64,000 bases of DNA, taken from assembly GCA_964537555.1 (NCBI GenBank), contig CAZIAD010000009.1, positions 37,286 through 101,285 of the forward strand. Reading direction: 5' to 3'. The stretch's first letter is position 1, and each line of letters begins with the position of its first letter. The position numbers were made by a program, and so were the translations under genes. This document shows, one piece after another, positions 32,901 to 41,785 of this stretch. The stretch is from CAYRWR01 sp964537555. Lineage in GTDB: Bacteria; Spirochaetota; Brevinematia; Brevinematales; CAYRWR01. Below the pieces are notes generated by a model that ran no database searches, had not been told where the DNA came from, and saw only the letters and a list, made by a program, of their open reading frames with translations.

Positions 32901-33346
32901 TCCTTATTTGATAAATCTGCTCTTTATGCTTAGTTATCATCATCTACTACTTCAGGAACAGGAATCTCATAGTCATATAATTATATCTAATCCCTTTTAA
33001 AAGGTCTAAATATCTTCAAATCCTCTCTTAGCAGGCTGTCAATCTGTTCATCTTTGCTTTTTTGGGGCCATCACCCCTACGGAAGGCCAGCACAATCTGT
33101 GTGAATTACAAGGCAGGTGTTACTGCCTCATACTGTCACCAGGGTATGAATGTCTAAAAAGAGTGGAAGCCGGAACTCGCTCCCCTCGCACCGGATCGCT
33201 CTCATCATCTGGAACCCCTTCTCCATCCACCGCCCCCCGGGAAAAATAATCGAAAGTCAAATCAGGACAGAATTTTTCTTTTGACATTCGCCTTAGTTTA
33301 CTTTAAACTATTGGCAATCCACTAAATACACAGGATGGACGCTATC
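32901..33346. other. Non-coding stretch upstream of valS
   Basis: In these 446 bases I find no gene-like frame. A clear promoter is at 33281-33309. The remainder (about 33040-33240) is mixed-composition DNA without an obvious T-box, hairpin terminator or repeat. A tRNA was looked for and not found. Confidence 0.5.
33281..33309 (+). promoter_or_regulatory. Sigma-70-type promoter of valS
   Basis: TTGACA (33281-33286), a 17-base spacer and TAAACT (33304-33309) lie about 37 bases before the chosen valS start. Confidence 0.75.
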
Positions 33347-35992
33347 ATGGCAGCAAAGACAAAAGAACTGGCCAAGGCCTTTGAGCCCCAGGAATTCGAA
33401 GACAGGATCTATAAAGAGTGGCTGGATAAGGGATACTTTAAGAGTAAGCCCGACTCCGGTAAAAAACCCTATACCATCGTGATCCCCCCTCCCAATGTGA
33501 CGGGGATGCTGCACATGGGGCATATCCTCAACAATACCATTCAGGACATCCTGATCCGCTACCACCGTATGCGAGGCTATGAAGCCTGCTGGATACCCGG
33601 TACCGACCATGCCTCCATCGCCACTGAGACCAAGGTAAACAAACTGCTGGAAGAAAAGGGCATCGATAAAAAAGCTATAGGCCGGGACAAGTTCCTGGAA
33701 TATGCCTACGAATGGAAAGAAAAATACGGCGGCATCATCATCTCCCAGCTCAAGAAACTGGGTGCCTCCTGCGACTGGGACCGGGAACGCTTTACCATGG
33801 ACGAGGGCTACTACAAGGCCGTCATCCATGCCTTTGTGGAGCTGTATAACAAGGACCTTATCTACAAGGGCTACCGCCTGGTCAACTGGTGTCCCGTAAG
33901 CCAGTCTGCCATTTCCGATGAGGAAGTGTACTTTAAAGAAGTCAACGGTAAGCTGTGGCACTTTAAGTACCCCATCAAGGACAGCAAAGAGTGCGTAATC
34001 GTAGCCACCACCCGTCCCGAGACCATGCTGGGCGATACTGCCGTAGCCGTTAATCCTAAAGACAAACGCTATAAAGATATAGTGGGTAAGACTGTCATCC
34101 TGCCTATCGTAGGACGGGAGATCCCCGTCATCGCCGATGACTATGTGGACCTGGAGTTCGGTACCGGGGTGGTCAAGATCACTCCGGCCCATGACCCCAA
34201 TGACTACGAGATGGCCCGCCGTCATGACCTGGACATCATCAATATCCTCAATGATGACGCCTCCCTCAACGACAGAGTACCGGAAGACTACAGAGGCCTG
34301 GACCGCTACGAAGCCCGAAAGATGGTAGTAGAGCAGATGGAAGCCCTCAAGCTCCTGGACAAGATCGAGGACTATACCCACAACGTAGGCTACTCGGAAA
34401 GAGGCCAGGTCCCTATCGAGCCCTACCTGTCTGAACAGTGGTACATGCGTATGGACGAGCTGATCCAGCCCGCTGTCAAGGCCATAAAAGATAAAGCCAT
34501 AAAATTCTACCCGGAAAGACTGGAGAAGACCTATTTTAACTGGACAGACAATATTCGGGACTGGTGTATCTCCCGCCAGCTGTGGTGGGGCCACCGCATC
34601 CCGGTGTATTACTGCGACAAGACCGGGGAGTACGGCGCCTTTACCGAGCGTCCTGAAAAGCTGGGTGATTCAGTAGGCGATGAGATCCGGCAGGACAATG
34701 ACGTCCTGGACACCTGGGCCAGCTCCTGGCTGTGGCCTATGGCGGTACACTCCTGGCCCGAAGTAGATGAGCAGTTAAAATACTATTATCCTACCAGTAC
34801 CCTGGTGACAGCACCCGACATCATCTTCTTCTGGGTAGCCCGTATGATCATCGCCGGTTATGAGTTTATGGGGAACATCCCCTTTGAAAAGGTCTACTTT
34901 ACGGGTATCATCCGGGATGAGCTGGGCCGTAAGATGTCCAAGTCCCTGGGCAACAGCCCCGACCCTCTGGATGTGATCGCTGAGTTCGGAGCCGACGCCC
35001 TGCGTTACACCATCATCCGCCTGGCCCCCCTGGGTAACGACATCCTCTACTCCAATGAAAAGTGCGAGCTGGGCCGTAACTTCGGCAACAAGCTGTGGAA
35101 TGCCGCCCGCTTTATCCACCACGCTGCCGGTGACATGGACCCCATAGCTATGGATAAAGTACAGCTGGATACCTTTGATAAGTGGATACTGTCCCGTTAT
35201 CACAAGACTATAAAGAAGACCTCGGAAGAGATAGAAGCCTTTAAGTTCAATGATGCCACTATCACCCTCTATGACTTTATCTGGGGTGAGATCTGCGACT
35301 GGTACATCGAGAGCTCCAAGGTCACCCTCTACGGGGAGGACCAGGCCGCCAAGATCTCCAAGATCAGCGTCCTGTACCATGTCATGGAAGGGGCGCTTAA
35401 GCTGCTCCATCCCGTGATGCCCTTTATCACCGAGGAGATCTACCAGTCCCTGCCCGGAGTATCGGGCTCCATTATGGTGAGCTCCTACCCTGAATATGAT
35501 GAAAAGATGCTATTCGAAGAACAGGAAAAGCAGGTCATCATCCTCCAGGACATCATCTATACGGTGCGTAATATCCGGGGAGAATACAAGATCCCTCCCG
35601 GAAAAGACCTGGCTGCCCGCATCAAGCTGGACAAAAAAGTAAAGCCTGAATATATCACAGCCAGCCTGGACTCTATCCTCAAGCTGGCCAAGATCTCCAC
35701 TCTGGATATCTCAGAAGAAGGAAAGCGGGATAATGAAGCAGCCGGCGTAGGCAACGGCTTCGAGCTCTTTGTGTCCCTGGAAGGCCTCATCGATGTGGAT
35801 AAGGAAAAAGAGCGCCTCAATAAAGAAATTGACCGTTTGAACGGCTTTATAGAAAAACTGGAGCAGAAGCTGGCCAATAAAGGATTTACCGACAAGGCCC
35901 CTGCTGAAGTGATAGTCAAGGAAAAAGAAAAGCTCAAAAAGATGCAGGATGAAAGGGACAAGTTTGTACACAATAGAGACACATTAAAATAA
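33347..35992 (+). CDS. valS: Valyl-tRNA synthetase
   Basis: This class I synthetase of 881 residues charges tRNA-Val. The HIGH motif is present as LHMGHIL (in PNVTGMLHMGHILNN), the KMSKS motif as GRKMSKSLGN, and the editing (CP1) domain carries TTRPETMLGDTAVAVNP and GTGVVKITPAHDPNDYE. The C-terminal coiled coil (IDVDKEKERLNKEIDRL onward) is typical of ValRS. The ATG at 33347 is preferred because AGGATGG lies upstream at sensible spacing; the ATG at 33335 is an alternative (885 residues). It has its own promoter. dcd follows after 22 bases and is probably co-transcribed. Confidence 0.97.
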   Translation: MAAKTKELAKAFEPQEFEDRIYKEWLDKGYFKSKPDSGKKPYTIVIPPPNVTGMLHMGHILNNTIQDILIRYHRMRGYEACWIPGTDHASIATETKVNKLLEEKGIDKKAIGRDKFLEYAYEWKEKYGGIIISQLKKLGASCDWDRERFTMDEGYYKAVIHAFVELYNKDLIYKGYRLVNWCPVSQSAISDEEVYFKEVNGKLWHFKYPIKDSKECVIVATTRPETMLGDTAVAVNPKDKRYKDIVGKTVILPIVGREIPVIADDYVDLEFGTGVVKITPAHDPNDYEMARRHDLDIINILNDDASLNDRVPEDYRGLDRYEARKMVVEQMEALKLLDKIEDYTHNVGYSERGQVPIEPYLSEQWYMRMDELIQPAVKAIKDKAIKFYPERLEKTYFNWTDNIRDWCISRQLWWGHRIPVYYCDKTGEYGAFTERPEKLGDSVGDEIRQDNDVLDTWASSWLWPMAVHSWPEVDEQLKYYYPTSTLVTAPDIIFFWVARMIIAGYEFMGNIPFEKVYFTGIIRDELGRKMSKSLGNSPDPLDVIAEFGADALRYTIIRLAPLGNDILYSNEKCELGRNFGNKLWNAARFIHHAAGDMDPIAMDKVQLDTFDKWILSRYHKTIKKTSEEIEAFKFNDATITLYDFIWGEICDWYIESSKVTLYGEDQAAKISKISVLYHVMEGALKLLHPVMPFITEEIYQSLPGVSGSIMVSSYPEYDEKMLFEEQEKQVIILQDIIYTVRNIRGEYKIPPGKDLAARIKLDKKVKPEYITASLDSILKLAKISTLDISEEGKRDNEAAGVGNGFELFVSLEGLIDVDKEKERLNKEIDRLNGFIEKLEQKLANKGFTDKAPAEVIVKEKEKLKKMQDERDKFVHNRDTLK

Positions 35993-36014
35993 TAGCCAGC
36001 TCAAGGAGACAGCA

Positions 36015-36536
36015 GTGATCCTCACCGGAAAAGAGATACAGAAACAGATCAAACGGGGCCGCATCGAGATCAGTGATTACGATGAAAAACGGGTCAATCC
36101 CAACTCCTATAACCTGCGCCTCCATGACCGGCTGCTGGTGGTAGAAGACGGTGTCCTGGACATGAAAGAAGACACCCCCTACAAGGAAGCCATCATACCG
36201 GAGAGCGGATTTATGCTGGAACCGGGCCGCCTCTACCTGGGCCGCACCATGGAGTACACCGCTACCCATGACTATGTCCCCATGATAGAAGGCCGCAGCT
36301 CGGTAGGACGCCTGGGACTGTCCATCCATGCCACTGCGGGATTCGGTGATGTGGGCTTCTGCGGCTACTGGACCCTGGAGATCTCTGTGATACAGCCCGT
36401 GATCGTCTATCCCTTTGTGGATATCTGCCAGATCTTCTATGTAGAGGCCAAAGGGGGACGCATCCCCTATATCGGCAAATACCAGAAAAATGATGCCATA
36501 CAGACCAGCCGCATGTTCAAGGAATTAAGTCAGTAA
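36015..36536 (+). CDS. dcd: dCTP deaminase
   Basis: The 173-residue protein deaminates dCTP to dUTP, feeding dTMP synthesis. Characteristic segments are VNPNSYNLRLHDRLLV, GRLYLGRTMEYTAT, MIEGRSSVGRLGLSIHATAGFGDVGFCG (catalytic Glu of the family within the ATAGFGDVGF region) and the C-terminal RIPYIGKYQKNDAIQTSRMF. The start is GTG at 36015, with CAAGGAGAC 5 bases upstream. It lies downstream of valS in the same direction. Confidence 0.95.
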   Translation: MILTGKEIQKQIKRGRIEISDYDEKRVNPNSYNLRLHDRLLVVEDGVLDMKEDTPYKEAIIPESGFMLEPGRLYLGRTMEYTATHDYVPMIEGRSSVGRLGLSIHATAGFGDVGFCGYWTLEISVIQPVIVYPFVDICQIFYVEAKGGRIPYIGKYQKNDAIQTSRMFKELSQ

Positions 36537-36559
36537 GTAAAAATAATAACAAATGTCTA

Positions 36560-36608
36560 TTGTAAGAATCAGTACAGGGGTGTACACTTAAGGTGTGGGG
36601 TATACACT
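36560..36608 (+). promoter_or_regulatory. HD-GYP gene promoter with two operator-like direct repeats
   Basis: TTGTAA (36560-36565), a 17-base spacer and TACACT (36583-36588) form a promoter. Two near-identical 12-mers, GGGGTGTACACT (36577-36588) and GGGGTATACACT (36597-36608), lie exactly 20 bases apart, the first covering the -10 and the second the expected start site. The spacing places them on the same DNA face, as expected for binding of a regulator dimer pair. Confidence 0.6.
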
Positions 36609-36641
36609 GCCGAATTATTTAATAATAATTAAGAAGGCACC

Positions 36642-37781
36642 ATGGTAGATAAGAACAAACTCCGCGAGGTGGAAGTCCAGTTTTTGAAGCCCGGCTCTGT
36701 CCTTTCCGGTATTGTCTATGATGAAAAAGGGGCTATGCTGTGGCCTGCCCGTAAGCCTATGACTGATAATTTTATCGCCAAGATGAAAGTCAAAGGCATC
36801 AAGACCATCTACTATGTCCCCCCCAAATGGAAGAATAGTGCCTCCGAGACTCCCATGTTTTCGGCTGCCTCACTCGACTTCGCGTCCAAAGCCCTGGATG
36901 AGATAGTCACCCAGATCCGTTACGGCAAACTGCCTGACATCAATATGGCCCAGACTGTCATCGAAAACCTGTTCAGCGATATGGAAGGCCAGCCCAATGG
37001 ATTTCTCAACCTGATGGTACTCAAAGACTATGACTCCTATACCTACGCCCACTCTATCAATGTGGGGATTTTGTCCATGTTTCTGACCCGCCGCCTCGGT
37101 TTTAACAACTACTATGTCAAGGAAGTGGGCCTGGGAGGCTTTTTACACGACATCGGTAAGATAAAGATCCCTTCCCGCATCGTCAATAAGCACGGGACCC
37201 TCAGTGAGGAGGAGTTCCGCATCATGAAAAACCACCCTGTGCTGGGCTTTAAACTGATCAAGGACGACCCTACCCTGTCCAAATACATTAAGAAAGTGGT
37301 GTTGTTCCATCATGAAAAATGGAACGGCGGGGGTTACCCCCTGGGACTTCAGTCAGACGCCATCGGTAATTTTGCCCAGATCGTAGCTGTATGTGATGTC
37401 TATGATGCCCTCACCACCGAACGGGCCTACAAGAAGGCCTACTCTATCAATGATGCCCTGCTCTATATCATGCGCCATACCCTTACCCACTTCTCCCCTT
37501 ATGTCTCCCAGAGATTTATCAATGAAATGGCCATGAAGTATGACCTGGGCAGCTTCTATCCCATCGGCGCCTTTGTCCACCTCAACTCCAGGGAGATAGG
37601 CTACATCACCGGTAAAAACGAAGAATACTCCATGAAACCGGAAGTAGTGGTATTAAAAAACCCCAAGGGCCTGCCCCTGCGTATGCCGATCCAGATCGAT
37701 CTGAAAAGAGACACCAGCCGTCTCATCACCAAGACTGAAGATGATCCCGATGAGATCGAAAAACTATCTTATCTGCTTTGA
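36642..37781 (+). CDS. HD-GYP domain c-di-GMP phosphodiesterase
   Basis: This 379-residue protein has an N-terminal ~130-residue region (EVEVQFLKPGSVLSGIVYDEKG), reminiscent of the DUF3391-type N-terminus of HD-GYP proteins, followed by HD-GYP. Metal-binding residues are in YAHSINVGILSMF, FLHDIGKIKIP, KNHPVLGFKLI, and LFHHEKWNGGGYPLGL (the GYP motif), with VAVCDVYDALTTERAYKKA. Such proteins hydrolyse c-di-GMP. AAGAAGG precedes the ATG. The neighbouring upstream promoter carries two operator-like repeats. Confidence 0.93.
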   Translation: MVDKNKLREVEVQFLKPGSVLSGIVYDEKGAMLWPARKPMTDNFIAKMKVKGIKTIYYVPPKWKNSASETPMFSAASLDFASKALDEIVTQIRYGKLPDINMAQTVIENLFSDMEGQPNGFLNLMVLKDYDSYTYAHSINVGILSMFLTRRLGFNNYYVKEVGLGGFLHDIGKIKIPSRIVNKHGTLSEEEFRIMKNHPVLGFKLIKDDPTLSKYIKKVVLFHHEKWNGGGYPLGLQSDAIGNFAQIVAVCDVYDALTTERAYKKAYSINDALLYIMRHTLTHFSPYVSQRFINEMAMKYDLGSFYPIGAFVHLNSREIGYITGKNEEYSMKPEVVVLKNPKGLPLRMPIQIDLKRDTSRLITKTEDDPDEIEKLSYLL

Positions 37782-37864
37782 TTACAACAAAATAGAGCTT
37801 GCTTTAGTTTGGTAAAAGATATACAATGAATTATTAAATGCATTTTTAAAAAGGTTGGATAAAA

Positions 37865-39763
37865 GTGAAAATCCGGCAGAAAATGATTTTAAACAACATC
37901 CTGGTGGGTATACTCCCTCTCCTCATCCTGTCATTGATCATTCTTCTCCTCTTCCGTAAAGAGGAGCATACCTATATCCGTAAAAACCTGGAGACCTATG
38001 CCAATACTTTTAAAATAGCCCTGGAATCTGACCTGGAAAAATACCGGAATTACACCTATTTTATTTCTCATCAGAATTTCAGATTCGATAATACCGGTGC
38101 CAAATACAATTTCCGGCTTTCTGATGAAAGTATGTTTGGTACCCGATACAAAATCAGGATGTATGAGATTTTTTTAGGAAATACTAATGTATATAGGGAT
38201 ATTTATAACTGGCGTGACTCTTTTTATAGCGCAAGTCAAAACACTATAGACCACTTATGGAAGCACTTACTACTACCCCGTTACACCCGTCGTTATACAA
38301 CCTCTATTCCGGAGATAGTATCTAATACTCTGGTCCTGAGGAACTGTTCTATAATCTATGATTATGCAGCCAATACTAAGATAGGTTTTACTGAGATCGT
38401 CACCCCCCTTGACTATGATTATTTCGCAGAGTTTGCCTTCCAGGAATATGAAGTCATATACTTTATAGAAACTTCCGGTGGATATGTTTTTTCTCATCCT
38501 GACTTTAACACCCCGGAATCGGCTGCCCGCCTCACCAATGTGGATTTTAAAAATTCAGGAAAGCTGCCCCGCATCATGATGAATAATAAACGGGAATATT
38601 ATTATTTCAAAGCACCCCTCATGCAGATCCCCGATATGGAACGTATCAATGAGCCCCACGATAAACCCTGGTCCTACATCGGTATTCTCTATGATGTACG
38701 TTTAAAAAATAAGCAGTTTTTTCAGTTTCAAAATATGACCATCATCTCAATACTCATATCTGTCATCATACTGACCATCATATCCTATATCTTTTCCAGT
38801 AATTTGACGCGTCCTTTGAGAAAACTGGAAAGGGATATAAAGGTATTTGACAAACACCTCATACCTATCTCTGATCCTGTGGTGGTGAATGATGAGATCA
38901 GCTCTATCCACCATAGTATAGCCAGTATGACCACACATATAGTGGAAAACACCAAACTGATACAGGAGGAAAAGAATAAACTGCAACTGCAGCAGGATAT
39001 AATGGACAGTGAGCTGGAAATGGCCCGCCAGATCCAGAAAAATCTGCTGCCCGCCAGCAGCCCCCGTAATAATATCCGCTTTTACTATCAGGCTATGGAA
39101 CAACTGGGAGGAGACTACTTCCACTTCGGCAGCCTGGGCAAAGACCGGGTCATCATATTTATCAGTGATGTCTCCGGCCATGGAGTGCCGGCTGCACTGA
39201 TCACCACTATGTTAAATAGTTTTATTTTTCAAAATCAACACCTCAGTGATAAGCCGGAACATTTTTTGGAAGGGCTCAATCATTTCCTGATCCACCAGGC
39301 CAGCCAGAATTTCGTCACTGCTCTCTATGGTATCCTGGATCTAAAGCGGCTCACTTTTGATTTCTCTGTAGCGGGACATGGGATGCCATATCTCATCCGG
39401 GGTTTTCATATCTCCTGCCCTCTGGTACAGCATCGGGGCTTTCCTCTGGGTGTACTCCCCTCATCTGACTTAAAATATTTTGACAAAGAATATGCTATGC
39501 AGCATATGGATCTGGAAGCGGGAGATCAGCTCCTCTTCACAACAGACGGGGTAGAAGAATGTGTCAATTACAAAAAACATGACCGGAGCCCCCAGAAATC
39601 TCTGGAAGAATTTGGAGACCAGGCTTTATTCTCTACTATCCATGAGCATAAAAAAAGAAATAACAAAGACCTTTTACGTTCTCTGAAGAAAGGCTTGATA
39701 AAATTCCGGGGAAAAGAGAGTTTTGATGACGATGTCTGTATGATAGTAATAGATATAGAATAG
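37865..39763 (+). CDS. Membrane RsbU-type PP2C phosphatase, paralogue 1
   Basis: This 632-residue protein begins at a GTG (AAAAAGG upstream). A first helix (about 10-28), an exported sensor (about 30-285), a second helix (about 290-310), a HAMP-like segment (SNLTRPLRKLERDI), a coiled coil, and a C-terminal PPM/SpoIIE phosphatase (about 395-632) follow in order. The metal-binding residues are present: QLGGDYFHF, SDVSGHGVPAALITTM, TTDGVEE and FDDDVCMI. It is expected to dephosphorylate a Ser/Thr phosphoprotein, typically an anti-sigma-factor antagonist. First of three tandem paralogues. Confidence 0.9.
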   Translation: MKIRQKMILNNILVGILPLLILSLIILLLFRKEEHTYIRKNLETYANTFKIALESDLEKYRNYTYFISHQNFRFDNTGAKYNFRLSDESMFGTRYKIRMYEIFLGNTNVYRDIYNWRDSFYSASQNTIDHLWKHLLLPRYTRRYTTSIPEIVSNTLVLRNCSIIYDYAANTKIGFTEIVTPLDYDYFAEFAFQEYEVIYFIETSGGYVFSHPDFNTPESAARLTNVDFKNSGKLPRIMMNNKREYYYFKAPLMQIPDMERINEPHDKPWSYIGILYDVRLKNKQFFQFQNMTIISILISVIILTIISYIFSSNLTRPLRKLERDIKVFDKHLIPISDPVVVNDEISSIHHSIASMTTHIVENTKLIQEEKNKLQLQQDIMDSELEMARQIQKNLLPASSPRNNIRFYYQAMEQLGGDYFHFGSLGKDRVIIFISDVSGHGVPAALITTMLNSFIFQNQHLSDKPEHFLEGLNHFLIHQASQNFVTALYGILDLKRLTFDFSVAGHGMPYLIRGFHISCPLVQHRGFPLGVLPSSDLKYFDKEYAMQHMDLEAGDQLLFTTDGVEECVNYKKHDRSPQKSLEEFGDQALFSTIHEHKKRNNKDLLRSLKKGLIKFRGKESFDDDVCMIVIDIE

Positions 39764-39833
39764 TCAAAGGATTTTCCTATTGCTTCAAAATCACTCTCAT
39801 ACTACAATGAGTCACCTTTAGTAAGAGGGGATT

Positions 39834-41720
39834 ATGAAAATCAGGCTCAAGACCTATCTAAACAATATCACTGTGGGGCTTCTCCCCCTCATTCTCGTCT
39901 CTGTCATTTTTCTTTTTACCTACAGTAGCAAATCCAGGCAGTATGTTTTAGATAATATGGATGTTTCCATTAACAATCTTAAGATGTTTATAGAAGATGA
40001 CCTGGAAAAATTCCGGGACTATGCCTTTTTTCTGGCCCGGGATAATAGCCAAAAAAGCCGGGAACAGGCTCTCTATAATTTTAAACTGAATAAAGACAGT
40101 ATTTTCGGTATCAGGCAAAAACTGCGCAACACTGAGATATTTATCAATACCAATAATGTGTTCCGGGATATGGCACGATGGAGAGACTATGTATACAATA
40201 TAGACGATCAGGAAGCCGGATTTCTGTGGAAGGAACTTGATCAGGATCAGCACTCCCGGCGCTATACGGTATCTATTCCTAATATTAAAAATGGCAATCT
40301 GGTATTTCGTAACTGTGCCCTACTCCATAAGGAAGCATCTTCACAGCGTCTGGGCTTTATAGCTCTGTCCCTGCCTTTGGATATAAACTACTTTCAGGAT
40401 CTGAGTTTTCACGATCCGGGGGCCATATACTTTATCCAGACCAGTAAAGGCCTCGTTTTTAGCGATCCTGCCTTTCAAAATCAGGAGGTTCAGGATCTGG
40501 TAGCTCAAAGTATCAGGGAAAAGGTCATGCCCGGCCCTTTTAAGATCAAAGATAAAGGGACATATTATATACATAGAAGCACCTATATTCCACTCAATCT
40601 CAATAAAGGTATAGGGTCCGGAAATTCCTGGGTCTACCTGGGCGTCTTATTCAATGAACAGAAGCTTAATAAGCAGTTTCTGTCTTTTCAAAAAATGTAC
40701 AGGCTTAGTATGATCCTGTCACTGGCCCTGATTTTTCTGATCGCCATCTGGTTCTCTGACAGTCTGGTAAAACCCCTAAAACAACTACAGGACCAGGTCA
40801 GAGGATTTGAACGGAACTATCAAAAAATCCTGCCTCCCCTCAATGACCGGGATGAGATCACGCAGCTACAGGCCAGTATTTCCCGGATGTCGGATCATAT
40901 CCTGGCCAACCAACAGATCATCGAGCAGGAAAGGGATCATTTACGAAAAAAGCAGGAGTCACAGCTCAATGAACTGGAAATGGCACGCTCTATACAGGCC
41001 AGCCTCTTACCCCTGTCCAGCCCCATGGGGGAGTTAAATTTTATCTTTTTATCTATGGAAGAAGTCAGTGGAGATTTCTTTGATTTTATTGAACTATCCC
41101 CTCATGAGACCGGGATCTTCATTGCAGATGTCTCCGGTCATGGAGTGCCTGCAGCATTTATTACTGCTATGCTCAAAAGCTTTTGCTACCAGAATCATGA
41201 TAAGGCCAGAGATCCTGAGATATTTATAAGCCGCTGCAACCATTTTCTTCTGAAAAATATTGGGGCAAATTTTATCACAGCACTATATGGTATCTATGAT
41301 TCCAAAAAGAAAACTTTTAGTTATAGTAACGCCGGCCACCCTGAACCTATAGTTATACATGGTAAAAATATTTTCACCCCGTTCAATGGCCAAAAAGGGC
41401 CCTGCCTGGGAGTTTTTTCGGACAATGATCTGGAAAACATGTCTTTGAGATTTCAGCGCAATACCTTGAAACTAAGCACAGGAGACCGTTTGCTCTTATT
41501 CACAGATGGACTGGTAGAGACTATACCTTATCATCGCAGAGCGGCTGAACATGGGAAAGGAGAGGAATTTGGAGAGAAAGAGCTCATGCTGAGTATACAG
41601 GATTTTCTGGAATCTGAACAGAAGCATCTCATACCCTTTCTGGTAGACCGACTCAGAAAATACCGGCAGGCTTATGATTTTGAAGATGATATTTGCATCA
41701 TTAGTATCGATATAGAATAA
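39834..41720 (+). CDS. Membrane RsbU-type PP2C phosphatase, paralogue 2
   Basis: This 628-residue protein has the same layout: N-terminal helix (LKTYLNNITVGLLPLILVSV), exported sensor domain, second helix (about 285-305), HAMP-like SDSLVKPLKQL, coiled coil (about 330-375), and phosphatase with VSGDFFDF (a Ser replaces the first Gly), ADVSGHGVPAAFITAM, LFTDGLVE and EDDICIISID. AGAGGGG precedes the ATG; the gene follows paralogue 1 after 70 bases, so it is probably co-transcribed. The sensor half differs markedly in sequence from paralogue 1, suggesting a different ligand. Confidence 0.9.
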   Translation: MKIRLKTYLNNITVGLLPLILVSVIFLFTYSSKSRQYVLDNMDVSINNLKMFIEDDLEKFRDYAFFLARDNSQKSREQALYNFKLNKDSIFGIRQKLRNTEIFINTNNVFRDMARWRDYVYNIDDQEAGFLWKELDQDQHSRRYTVSIPNIKNGNLVFRNCALLHKEASSQRLGFIALSLPLDINYFQDLSFHDPGAIYFIQTSKGLVFSDPAFQNQEVQDLVAQSIREKVMPGPFKIKDKGTYYIHRSTYIPLNLNKGIGSGNSWVYLGVLFNEQKLNKQFLSFQKMYRLSMILSLALIFLIAIWFSDSLVKPLKQLQDQVRGFERNYQKILPPLNDRDEITQLQASISRMSDHILANQQIIEQERDHLRKKQESQLNELEMARSIQASLLPLSSPMGELNFIFLSMEEVSGDFFDFIELSPHETGIFIADVSGHGVPAAFITAMLKSFCYQNHDKARDPEIFISRCNHFLLKNIGANFITALYGIYDSKKKTFSYSNAGHPEPIVIHGKNIFTPFNGQKGPCLGVFSDNDLENMSLRFQRNTLKLSTGDRLLLFTDGLVETIPYHRRAAEHGKGEEFGEKELMLSIQDFLESEQKHLIPFLVDRLRKYRQAYDFEDDICIISIDIE

Positions 41721-41785
41721 GTGAATTCTTTACATTTTTTTCTCTTTAATGCATTATTTAATTAGAGACATATTGAAGGAAAAAT

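Noticed and set aside
33000..33280. T-box or riboswitch leader before valS
   Set aside because: I looked for a T-box bulge sequence and a terminator/antiterminator and saw neither; the promoter lies close to the start, so the transcript leader is short.
33308..34594. A 428-codon minus-strand frame opposite valS
   Set aside because: It is antisense to valS and has no independent support.
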